Assembly: GCA_005191425.1 (NCBI GenBank)
Contig: SUPR01000028.1
Coordinates: 1 to 37,689 of the forward strand
DNA from: Candidatus Helarchaeota ASGARD archaeon Hel_GB_B
Lineage (GTDB): Archaea > Asgardarchaeota > Lokiarchaeia > Helarchaeales > HEL-GB-B
Length of the DNA: 37,689 nt
Direction: 5' to 3'
Position numbers and translations under genes: made by a program. Each line of letters begins with the position of its first letter. The first letter of the stretch is position 1. Of this stretch, positions 7,487 through 15,301 are shown piece by piece. The notes beneath the pieces are model-generated. The model did not search any database, was not told the DNA's origin, and saw only the letters and a program-made list of their open reading frames with translations.

Positions 7487-8680
7487 ATGGAAGAAAAACC
7501 CGAAAGATTAAAGATTATGGAATATGAAGTTGAAAAAAAAGATTTTAAAGCAATATTTTCAAGTAATATAATTGAACCGATAATTAAATTTATTGAGAAG
7601 ACAAAAATATATAAAATATTTTCACGAGTACCAAAAATAGTATATTATTTTATTGGACGAGGTTTTAGTTGGGAATTTTTTGGTGAATATAAAAAAGAAA
7701 TGGTCAAAACAACAAGGAAAATTATGGGAAAATTAGTAAATAGAAAATATAGAGAAAAAACAGTTGAAGAGAGAGATTGGGTTATAAATGAAATAGTTTA
7801 CCATAATACAGTCTATATGACGGAACTATTTTTAGAAATAATTATATTATTACCATATTTTTGCCACGTGAGAGATATAGACAGATTTTTTAAAATTAAA
7901 GGACTTGATTATTTAGATAATGCATTGAAGAAAGAAAGAGGAGTAATATTAATCTCTGGGCATATTGGAAATTATTTATTTATGTGTTGTTATTTAGCAT
8001 TAAAAGGTTATAAAATAAACTTTATTTTAGAATACAGGTCATTCAGAGGTATTTTGAAATTATTAAAGAATTGTGGAATAAAGTTAATCCCAGTTCCAAG
8101 AATAGAAAACAATAAAATTAGAAACAAAATAAAAAAAATTATAGATAAAGCTTTAGATAATAATGAAATAGTAGTTATTATGCAAGATGCGGGCTTAAGA
8201 CATTATATGTTAATAGATTTTTTTGGTGAACCATGTCATACAGCAACAGGTGCTATATCTTTAGCATTAAAACATGGATCGCCGATTATACCAATTTTCA
8301 TTAGAAGTCAAGCTAAAAAACATGAGTATGAGATATCAATTTATCCTGAATTTAAGATTGAAAGAGAAAACATTAAGAACGATAAAGAAATAATTTATTA
8401 CAATACATATAGATTAAATAAAATACTTGAAGAGAAAATTAGGAGAAATATTATATATTGGAATAATTTAGCAATATATCATATAAGGAAATCGTTTAAA
8501 AAGAAGAACTTATTTGAGCAAAATTCAATTTTAGATAATTTAATCAACGAAATCCAATTTTTTAAAGATTATTTAAAATTTAGTTACGAAGTTAATAGAG
8601 ATGACGAAAAAATAGAAAAAATTTTAGATGAAGCGAATTTTGAATTTAGAAAAATGAAGGACGAACAATCTAAATCATAA
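7487..8680 (+). CDS. Lysophospholipid acyltransferase-family protein (LpxL/PatA type), paralogue A
   Basis: A 397-residue protein with the pattern of the LpxL/HtrB-PatA acyltransferase family. A GVILISGHIGNY segment (H159) matches the HxGNW block; ELF..IIILLPYF is an amphipathic membrane-binding helix; MQDAG matches the DQ region; and FFGEPCHTATGAISLALK with GSPIIPIFIRS matches the FFG-xxxxxxG-xxxLA/PhhPhf blocks. Such enzymes move acyl chains from acyl-CoA or acyl-ACP to a lipid at the inner membrane face. The acidic residue normally five places after the catalytic His is Leu164, so activity may be altered. The Lys-rich C-terminal region (about 290-397) looks helical. A paralogue lies at 10350-11519 on the same strand. 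Confidence 0.75.
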   Translation: MEEKPERLKIMEYEVEKKDFKAIFSSNIIEPIIKFIEKTKIYKIFSRVPKIVYYFIGRGFSWEFFGEYKKEMVKTTRKIMGKLVNRKYREKTVEERDWVINEIVYHNTVYMTELFLEIIILLPYFCHVRDIDRFFKIKGLDYLDNALKKERGVILISGHIGNYLFMCCYLALKGYKINFILEYRSFRGILKLLKNCGIKLIPVPRIENNKIRNKIKKIIDKALDNNEIVVIMQDAGLRHYMLIDFFGEPCHTATGAISLALKHGSPIIPIFIRSQAKKHEYEISIYPEFKIERENIKNDKEIIYYNTYRLNKILEEKIRRNIIYWNNLAIYHIRKSFKKKNLFEQNSILDNLINEIQFFKDYLKFSYEVNRDDEKIEKILDEANFEFRKMKDEQSKS

Positions 8681-8803
8681 AATTTTATCTTAGTAATTTG
8701 AAAAACATTAAATTGGTCAAATAAATCCATAAAAATTAAGTTGTATAAAAAATCGATTTCAAAATAAATTTATTTTAAAAGTTTTAAGTCAATATTTCAT
8801 TAT

Positions 8804-9202
8804 ATGAAAAACAAATTAATTAAAGAACAATACAAATTTTTTAAAAGAATTCCACAGGTTAGACCAATAAAAGAGGGAGAAATATTAATAAAAATAGGGA
8901 ATTTACAGTTATTACTTCAATATATTAATGATGAAATAAACATAAATAATGTTAAGGATATAAACAAAGAAGATTTCTGTGTCTTAAAGATCTCAAGGAG
9001 TTCATTTAATTATATATTTAAAGCAAAAGATATAAATGATTATTATTCAAGGTTATTAAATATTGTTTTGTATAAAAAGGATATGAAACTAGAAGTAAAT
9101 GAAAATATTAAGCCAATGCGCAATGCTTTTTTTAAAATTTTAAGTATAAATCGAGGTAAAGGTGGAAAAAACAGATATGAATTGATGGTTGGATATTTAT
9201 AA
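8804..9202 (+). CDS. Small hypothetical protein, possibly a degenerate SCP2-like fold
   Basis: A 132-residue basic protein that I do not recognise with confidence. The order of elements is like the SCP2 neighbours: a beta region with ILIKIGNLQLLLQY, a strand at VLKIS, a helix near FNYIFKAKD and YYSRLLN, then KDMKLEVNENIKPMRNAFFKIL, which mirrors GDLKIIGEMAKAMKLRALIEI of the true SCP2 proteins. This is a pattern match by eye only. The ATG lacks a clear ribosome-binding site. The gene lies between an acyltransferase and a longin-like gene on the same strand. Confidence 0.5.
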   Translation: MKNKLIKEQYKFFKRIPQVRPIKEGEILIKIGNLQLLLQYINDEININNVKDINKEDFCVLKISRSSFNYIFKAKDINDYYSRLLNIVLYKKDMKLEVNENIKPMRNAFFKILSINRGKGGKNRYELMVGYL

Positions 9203-9376
9203 CGAATTTTTGTAGATATTTGATAAAAATATGGCATTTAAAAAAGTAATAAATATAATAAAGAAATAACGAAATTTAATAAATAGAAATTTTTTTTATT
9301 CAAATGAAATTAATTGAGTTAAATAAATGAATCATAAAAGTTTTCAATAAAAAATTAGTAATAATGATGAATAAAA

Positions 9377-10279
9377 ATGTTGCATTCAGTAATAATAATA
9401 AAAAAGGATTCCGGAATATGTCTTTTCAGTGAAAAAGAGTTAGATTTTGATTCTACATTATTTTCAGGATTTTTAACGGCGGTACAAAATTTTGCTGAAA
9501 ATTTGAAAATTGGGAGGCTAACAAGCTTTGTTACTAATGATAAGGTAGTAGTAATTTCATCGTCTGAGCAAGTGATTGCATCATTAATAGTAGATTTAGA
9601 AGATAATATCGATGATTGGTTCAGTAAAGCATATATAATTTGTGAAGAATTTGAAAAAAAATATAATTTAGAGGAATGGTCAGGGGAGATTGGAAATTTT
9701 GAGGAGTTTTCAGAAATATTAAAAGAAATATTCAAATCGGAAAAGAAAAACTTTTTAGTAGAAGTAGCTAAATGGGCCAAAAAAGAATTTGGTGGAGAAT
9801 TACAAATTAATGCCTTATTGAGTCCGGAAAAAGGGGCATCAAAATTGAAGGTGGATATATTATTAGATCGAGGAGAACTAGATATTTCAACAATATATGA
9901 CAAGCTTTCGGTTTTTCGATTTCAAGGATTAAAGAAAGACATAATATTTATTAAAGTAATTGATGGAATTGTAGGACGAGGAGAAATAAAAGACTTCATT
10001 GAATCTGTAGAACAATTTGGACAGATGGAAATTGACGAGAAAGACGAAGAAATATTTCCATATTTCCCAAAAATGATCGTAATAGTAGGTAGAGAATTCT
10101 CGGATACAGTATTCGATCTAACAGATAAATTATATAGAGTAAAAAATAAAAAGCATTTTATTCAGTCTAAAAATTTAAATTTGAAATTATTAGGCCCAAT
10201 TGGAAAGTTAGAAATTTTCAATGCATGGGTAGAATATTGGAAATGGAAAGAACCATACCCAGAGAGAATATTTAAATAG
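9377..10279 (+). CDS. Longin-like domain protein, Asgard type
   Basis: A 300-residue protein. The first ~100 residues have the profile of a longin/profilin-like sensory or trafficking domain: a beta start HSVIIIKKDSGICLF, the segment FDSTLFSGFLTAVQNFAENL, then strands VTNDKVVVISS and ASLIVDLED, then a helix WFSKAYIICEEFEKKY. That order (beta-beta, a long helix after an SGFL motif, three strands, a helix) recurs in Asgard proteins related to SNARE longin, adaptor and TRAPP subunits. The remaining ~200 residues are a helical/mixed domain with a repeated FEEFSEIL, FRFQGLKKDIIFIKV pattern, not recognised. There is no signal peptide or TM helix. Its place between two acyltransferase genes suggests a membrane-associated complex or a regulatory role in lipid modification (inference). 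Confidence 0.6.
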   Translation: MLHSVIIIKKDSGICLFSEKELDFDSTLFSGFLTAVQNFAENLKIGRLTSFVTNDKVVVISSSEQVIASLIVDLEDNIDDWFSKAYIICEEFEKKYNLEEWSGEIGNFEEFSEILKEIFKSEKKNFLVEVAKWAKKEFGGELQINALLSPEKGASKLKVDILLDRGELDISTIYDKLSVFRFQGLKKDIIFIKVIDGIVGRGEIKDFIESVEQFGQMEIDEKDEEIFPYFPKMIVIVGREFSDTVFDLTDKLYRVKNKKHFIQSKNLNLKLLGPIGKLEIFNAWVEYWKWKEPYPERIFK

Positions 10280-10349
10280 TCATAAAAAGAATACCGAATT
10301 TTCAGTTTTCCATATTAATATTTCAATAATAAATTTTTGTGAGAAAAAT

Positions 10350-11519
10350 TTGTCATTCAAATTAAAAGATTTAATGCCTACAAGAAAAATAATAGAGAGC
10401 GAAGAAGAAATTTTTTATATATTCAATGTAAAAATGGTAAAAAACATTATAGAAATTTTCAAATTTTTTAGATTATATTCGTTTTTCCCAAAAATACCCA
10501 AATCATTTTTAAAATTTTTAGCTCAAGGAGTAAGTCACGTAGTAATAAAAGATGAAACATACAACCAACCAATTATTAAATTCATTAAAAAGATTTTAGG
10601 GAAAAAGATTAATGAAAAATATCCTGGGAGAGAAAAATACATAATAAACAGGATTTTATTTCACAATTTTATAAAAATGTTTGAATTCTTTTTTGAAATA
10701 ATATTATTGATGCCTCATTTTAATATGTATAGACAAATTGATGAATATGTTAAAATAAAAGGACGTAATTATTTAGATAATGCGCTAAAAAAGGGTAATG
10801 GAGTAATAATAGTTTCGGATCATATCGACAATTATCTTCTGTTTCTCATGTTCTTGGCTTTATCGGGTTATAAGGTAAATATAATAATGCAAATTCAGAG
10901 TTATACAAGTATTTTAAAAATTTTAAAAGAATCAGGATTAAAAATAATACCTAGCCCACCTTCAGGAAATGAGAAATTAAGGATAAAAATAAGAAATTTA
11001 ATAGAAAAAGTATTATATAACAATGAAATTTTAATTATTTTACAAGATTTTGGGAGCCAACACTATAAAATAATGGATTTTTTTGATGAACTATGTTATA
11101 CACCAATTGGAGTAGTTTCGCTAGCCTTAAAGTATAATTCACCAATTCTTATGGCTTTTTTCAAGAGTAACAAAAAAAAGTATAGATATAAGATAACAAT
11201 TACCCCTGAATTTAAAATTGAACGCAATTCAGACAAAAAAGCAGATATAATTTTACATAATACGTATAATATAAATAAAATTATAGAAAAACACATAAAA
11301 AGAAATATAATCGATTGGATGATAATCCCAATTTATTATAATAATAGGATATACAAGATTGGTGATATTAAAGATGAAGGTTCTCTTGTTAAAAAAATAT
11401 TGAATAAAATTCAATTTTATGAAAATTTAATAAATAAAAGTTATGAACCAGGACGAGATAGTAAGAAGATTATTTTAGTTTTAAACAAAATGAAGGAAGA
11501 GTTAAAAAGACTGGAATAA
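10350..11519 (+). CDS. Lysophospholipid acyltransferase-family protein (LpxL/PatA type), paralogue B
   Basis: A 389-residue paralogue of the protein at 7487-8680, with the same block order: FFEIILLMPHF helix, KGNGVIIVSDHIDNYL (H158), a LQDFG segment, FFDELCYTPIGVVSLALK, SPILMAFFKS, then TPEFKIER. The residue five after the His is Leu163, again not acidic, and the GN pair seen in paralogue A is DN here. The FFG motif has become FFD. Paralogue B is thus the more degenerate copy and may have altered or no acyltransferase activity. It starts at TTG, preceded by GTGAG at 7 bases. It follows the longin-like gene by 70 bases, so these are likely cotranscribed. Confidence 0.7.
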   Translation: MSFKLKDLMPTRKIIESEEEIFYIFNVKMVKNIIEIFKFFRLYSFFPKIPKSFLKFLAQGVSHVVIKDETYNQPIIKFIKKILGKKINEKYPGREKYIINRILFHNFIKMFEFFFEIILLMPHFNMYRQIDEYVKIKGRNYLDNALKKGNGVIIVSDHIDNYLLFLMFLALSGYKVNIIMQIQSYTSILKILKESGLKIIPSPPSGNEKLRIKIRNLIEKVLYNNEILIILQDFGSQHYKIMDFFDELCYTPIGVVSLALKYNSPILMAFFKSNKKKYRYKITITPEFKIERNSDKKADIILHNTYNINKIIEKHIKRNIIDWMIIPIYYNNRIYKIGDIKDEGSLVKKILNKIQFYENLINKSYEPGRDSKKIILVLNKMKEELKRLE

Positions 11520-11618
11520 AAATACCGAATATTAATAAAATAATTACTAATAAAATTATAAAAAGGTGAATATTTAGATTATTATTCAATGTTTTATAGA
11601 TAATTTTAAATTAATGGA

Positions 11619-12365
11619 TTAAAAATTAAGAAATCGGTTTATTTTAAGAATGGAGAAAATACTTACAATTGGTTTAAAATTTCCACCAAGCATATTAATT
11701 TTAATTGCGATAATATATAGTTTTTTTAATAAATATATAATACGGTTTTTAATTTTATCAAGGAAAGAGATTTGGTCGGATTTTTTAGCAAATGTTATTG
11801 AGCCAATGAAACCGATATTTTTGAATTTGTTTCCCATAAAGAGATATTGATAAATGACCTTTTTAGGACCCTTATAAAAACCTAAAGTGTCATGAAAAGC
11901 AATAATTCCAGAGTTAACTAAAAATGGTTCCCATAATTTATAGTCAAGAAGAACATATTTAAATTCATGAGCCCCATCTATCCATAGAAATTCGATTTTT
12001 TTACCATCCCATTCTTTTGCTGCTTTTTGAGATGTTTTAACAATGGGGACAACAATATTATCAAGTTTATACTTAGAAATATTTTTTTTAAAAATTTCAA
12101 AAGTCCAAACTTTTCCGTACCAATCTTTATGTTCAGAAGAGCCAGTGTGCGGGTCGATAGCATAAACTTTAATATTTTTTCCTGCTACTGAGCCTTTACC
12201 AAGCCATATTGTTGACTTTCCATGCCAAGAGCCAATCTCAAGGATAACCCCTTTACCAGTGCAACTTTTAGCCGTGTTATATAGAAAAATTGCCTCTTTA
12301 TCTAAAAGCCAGCCCTTAATACTGGATGTAGACTTTAGCAAATCATTAATTTCGGTTTCAGACAT
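11619..12365 (-). CDS. Class I SAM-dependent methyltransferase (Methyltransf_24 type)
   Basis: A 248-residue protein with a Rossmann methyltransferase core. Motif I is VILEIGSWHGKSTIWLGKG, followed by the acidic second strand (VYAIDPHTG), a third strand region, and the FLWIDGAHEFKYVLLDYKLW block with SGIIAFHDT. This arrangement is that of the Methyltransf_24 / cephalosporin-hydroxylase-like group, often acting on small molecules or glycans. The C-terminal ~55 residues are basic and hydrophobic (IIYLLKKLYIIAIKINML) and may bind membrane. The substrate cannot be told. It is transcribed divergently from the thiolase operon across a 247-base spacer. Confidence 0.75.
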   Translation of the reverse strand: MSETEINDLLKSTSSIKGWLLDKEAIFLYNTAKSCTGKGVILEIGSWHGKSTIWLGKGSVAGKNIKVYAIDPHTGSSEHKDWYGKVWTFEIFKKNISKYKLDNIVVPIVKTSQKAAKEWDGKKIEFLWIDGAHEFKYVLLDYKLWEPFLVNSGIIAFHDTLGFYKGPKKVIYQYLFMGNKFKNIGFIGSITFAKKSDQISFLDKIKNRIIYLLKKLYIIAIKINMLGGNFKPIVSIFSILKINRFLNF

Positions 12366-12612
12366 TTATATGAAGTCCTTTTATAATGTATTTATTAATA
12401 ACAAATAATTTAATATGACAAATATTTTAGAGATAAGCCCATTAAATAAGAATTTAAATTTTGTTAATTATATTTATTTAAATTTTTTAAGATTAAGAAC
12501 TATGTTAAATATTTAAAAATGTTAGATATAAGTCTCTATTTATTTATAATTTGAAATTATTAATAAAATTATGAATAAAAAAAGAAATGAGACCAATGAA
12601 GGTTAGAAATAG

Positions 12613-13770
12613 ATGAGACGTGTCGGGATTATAGCTGCTGGTGAGTCGAAATTTGGAGCACGAGTAGGAATGGAATATGAAGAGTTGTTTGTTGAAGCAT
12701 TTTTAGAAGCGATGGGACAAGTAGATAATTTAGAATCTAAAGATATTCAAGAAGCTTTTGTTGGTTCTTTAGCTTTTGGTGGTTCTCAACTTGGAAATAT
12801 GTCAGCACTTGTTGTTGACTCAGTAAATTTAATAGGAATACCTGCATCAAGAGTTGAAAATGCTTGCGGTTCAAGTGGATATGCTTTACGATATGCTATA
12901 ATGTCAATTGCTTCTGGAATAAATGATATAGTGATTGCAGGTGGAGTTGAAAAAATGCAAGATATTAGCAAAGCAACAAGGTTATATTGGTTTGGAGTTG
13001 CGGGCGACATAAAATGGGAGCGTTTATCTGGTATGACATTTCCTGGAAATTATGCTTTAATGGCGACAAGGCATATGAAAGAATTTGGTACAAAAAAGGA
13101 AGCACTCTCAAGTGTTGCTGTTAAGAATCATGATTTTGCTTCAAGAAATCCAAAAGCTCAATTTCAAAGAAAAATTACATTAGAACAAGCAATGAATGCA
13201 CCAATAGTAGCGTACCCATTAAATATTTATGATTGTTGCCCAATTACGGACGGTGCTTCTTGTGTCATTTTATGTGATTTAGAAATTGCAAAAAAATATA
13301 CAGATACACCTATTGAAATTGTTGGATTTGGTGCCGGGACAGACCATTTGGCATTATATCAAAGAGAATCAATCACAAGAATAGATGCTGCAGTGAAAGC
13401 AAGCAAAATGGCATTTAAAATGGCAAATTTGCAACCTAAAGATATAGAGGTGGCTGAAGTGCATGACTGTTTTACTATTGCAGAAATTTTAGCTTATGAA
13501 GATATTGGGTTCTGTAAAAAAGGTGATGGAGGAAAAATGATTTTAGACGGAGAAACTACTATTCATGGGAGAATTCCAGTAAATACAGGAGGAGGGTTGA
13601 AAGCGAAAGGACACCCAATCGGAGCAACAGGAACAGCTCAAATATATGAAATATTCAAACAATTAAGAGGCGAGCATGAGAATCAAGTGCATGATGCAAC
13701 AATTGGATTAACGCATAATGTAGGAGGCACGGGCTCTGCCTGTACGGTTACAATATTGAGGAGAGTATAA
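12613..13770 (+). CDS. Thiolase of the archaeal/SCPx type (acetyl-CoA C-acetyltransferase)
   Basis: A 385-residue thiolase. Visible catalytic parts are the nucleophile in NACGSSG (C85), the HDCF motif (284-287, replacing NEAF of classical thiolases, typical of the SCPx-like group), GGGLKAKGHPIGATG (H334) and HNVGGTGSAC (H368, C377). It condenses two acetyl-CoA to acetoacetyl-CoA or runs in reverse; in archaea this is the first mevalonate-pathway step and the enzyme works in a complex with HMG-CoA synthase and a DUF35 protein. The next two genes are exactly those partners (3- and 17-base spacing). The ATG follows GAAGGTT. Given the altered synthase homologue downstream, another acyl-CoA role is possible. 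Confidence 0.88.
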   Translation: MRRVGIIAAGESKFGARVGMEYEELFVEAFLEAMGQVDNLESKDIQEAFVGSLAFGGSQLGNMSALVVDSVNLIGIPASRVENACGSSGYALRYAIMSIASGINDIVIAGGVEKMQDISKATRLYWFGVAGDIKWERLSGMTFPGNYALMATRHMKEFGTKKEALSSVAVKNHDFASRNPKAQFQRKITLEQAMNAPIVAYPLNIYDCCPITDGASCVILCDLEIAKKYTDTPIEIVGFGAGTDHLALYQRESITRIDAAVKASKMAFKMANLQPKDIEVAEVHDCFTIAEILAYEDIGFCKKGDGGKMILDGETTIHGRIPVNTGGGLKAKGHPIGATGTAQIYEIFKQLRGEHENQVHDATIGLTHNVGGTGSACTVTILRRV

Positions 13771-13773
13771 AAA

Positions 13774-14802
13774 ATGAGTAATAATGTAGGGATTATAGGT
13801 TATGGTACATACATACCAAGATATAGGATTAAAAAGGAAGAATATATAAAAACATGGGGGCATTTTTCAGGAAAAATTGAAGAAAAATCAGTAATAGGAT
13901 ATGACGAAGATGTTATTACAATGGCAGTGGAAGCCGGATATAATGCTATCCACAATTCAAGGATAAATAAAAATGACTTAAAATTAATTGCTATTGGAAG
14001 TGTATCATCTCCATATAATGTCAAATCAATGGCATCTGAAGTTGCAATGGCACTAGGACTACCAATGGACATATTATTATTAGATTTTACAGAATCAGAG
14101 AAAGCAGGGACAACAGCATTATCTACGGGAATTGATATAATAGAAAATAAGGGTGGATATGGTCTTATCATAGGGTCAGATGCGCCGCTAGCAACCCCTG
14201 GAGATAGCTTGGAACATGTACAAGCTGCAGCTGCAGCTGCAATAGTTATTGGGAACAATAATAAATCCATTGCCGAAATAGTTGGTAAAAAAACGGCAAA
14301 TATTGAATACATTTCGGATAGATTTAAAAGAAATGGAACAAAAATGATGAAAGACTTAGAAATTGCACCATACTCAAATTATGCTTATAATAACACTATC
14401 AAAAAAACAGTTAACGATTTAACAGATGAGTTAAAGATCAAACTTAATGAATTTGATCATGTTTATATTCAAGGCCATGATTCAAGGCAACCCACACGTA
14501 TTTTTAAACAATTAAATAAAAATAAAATTTATTTGGATACTCTTAGAATTATTGGAGATACAGGTGCAGCATCTGCATTATTGGGTTTAAATGCAATATT
14601 ATATTACAAAGCAAAAGAAAACGACAGAATTCTAATAGTTTCATATGGTTCGGGAGCTGGAAGTGATGCACTTGGAATAAAAGTAAATAGAAAACAAGAT
14701 AAAATTAATGAAATTCCTACAATTGACCAGTATATAAATAGAAAAGAGTATATTAATTATGAAAAATATTTAAAATTTAAAGAATTAATAGATTTGGATT
14801 AA
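13774..14802 (+). CDS. HMG-CoA synthase family protein with replaced catalytic residues
   Basis: A 342-residue protein clearly of the archaeal HMG-CoA synthase family: GIIGYGTYIPRYRI at the N-terminus, PGDSLEHVQAAA in the middle and VSYGSGAGSDALGI near the end. All three catalytic positions are changed. The ACKAGT nucleophile block reads SEKAGT (Glu109 for Cys); the GSESHPYAVK block reads GSVSSPYNVK (Val77 for the Glu base); and the VFHQPNG block reads YIQGHDS (Gln233 for His, with a His two places on). GNTYxG reads GDTGAA, and the substrate-binding GGRFTGEPAYF region is not recognisable. It therefore cannot be a normal HMG-CoA synthase. The intact frame and its place in the operon argue for a maintained function, perhaps structural or a different reaction. 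Confidence 0.85.
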   Translation: MSNNVGIIGYGTYIPRYRIKKEEYIKTWGHFSGKIEEKSVIGYDEDVITMAVEAGYNAIHNSRINKNDLKLIAIGSVSSPYNVKSMASEVAMALGLPMDILLLDFTESEKAGTTALSTGIDIIENKGGYGLIIGSDAPLATPGDSLEHVQAAAAAAIVIGNNNKSIAEIVGKKTANIEYISDRFKRNGTKMMKDLEIAPYSNYAYNNTIKKTVNDLTDELKIKLNEFDHVYIQGHDSRQPTRIFKQLNKNKIYLDTLRIIGDTGAASALLGLNAILYYKAKENDRILIVSYGSGAGSDALGIKVNRKQDKINEIPTIDQYINRKEYINYEKYLKFKELIDLD

Positions 14803-14819
14803 TAAAAGGTGAATTAAAA

Positions 14820-15242
14820 GTGGCACATGTGTCAATTCCTAAATATTGGAAAGCTTTACCGCAGAAATATAGATTAGTGGCAGGAAAATGTTCAAATTGT
14901 GGAGAGTTGAATTTTCCACCGACTACATTATGTAAAAAGTGTGGACAAGAAAATACTCAAAAACACATCGAATTAAAAGGAAAAGGTACAGTATATACAT
15001 ATACAATTATTGGAAGAGGAGGAGCTCCTCCGGAATTTGCAAAAATGCAAAAAAAATGCGGGCCATACGCAATAGCCATAGTAGAACTAGAAGAGGGACT
15101 AAAAATAAACGTACAATTAACGGATTGTGATCCTTTCAAAGATGTAAATATAGGAATGAAAGTTTCAGCAGTTTTTAGAAGAATATATGAACAAGAAAAT
15201 GTAATAAGGTACGGTCTAAAATTCAGACCAATTATTGAATAA
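14820..15242 (+). CDS. DUF35 OB-fold acyl-CoA-associated zinc protein
   Basis: A 140-residue protein with the standard two-part DUF35 build. An N-terminal helix and rubredoxin-like zinc ribbon (C24, C27, C38, C41) are followed by an OB-fold (KGKGTVYTYTIIGRGGAPPEF, then YAIAIVELEEGLKINVQL and VGMKV-like ends). In the archaeal thiolase/HMG-CoA synthase complex such a protein bridges the two enzymes and shapes the shared CoA channel; related proteins support steroid side-chain thiolases and aldolases. The GTG start is supported by AAAGGTG at 8 bases. It is the last gene of the three-gene thiolase operon. Confidence 0.88.
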   Translation: MAHVSIPKYWKALPQKYRLVAGKCSNCGELNFPPTTLCKKCGQENTQKHIELKGKGTVYTYTIIGRGGAPPEFAKMQKKCGPYAIAIVELEEGLKINVQLTDCDPFKDVNIGMKVSAVFRRIYEQENVIRYGLKFRPIIE

Positions 15243-15301
15243 AAATAAAATTTACAAATCTTAATGATTTAACTTATTAAAAGATTCGTTATGTGAGATA
15301 A

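Noticed and set aside
9355..9903. A 182-codon minus-strand frame opposite the longin-like gene
   Set aside because: Ser/Asn/Phe-rich composition is typical of the antisense of an AT-rich gene; the plus-strand protein has a coherent domain pattern.
13800..14312. A 170-codon minus-strand frame opposite the HMG-CoA-synthase-like gene
   Set aside because: The plus-strand frame is a clear family member along its full length; the antisense has no recognisable motif.
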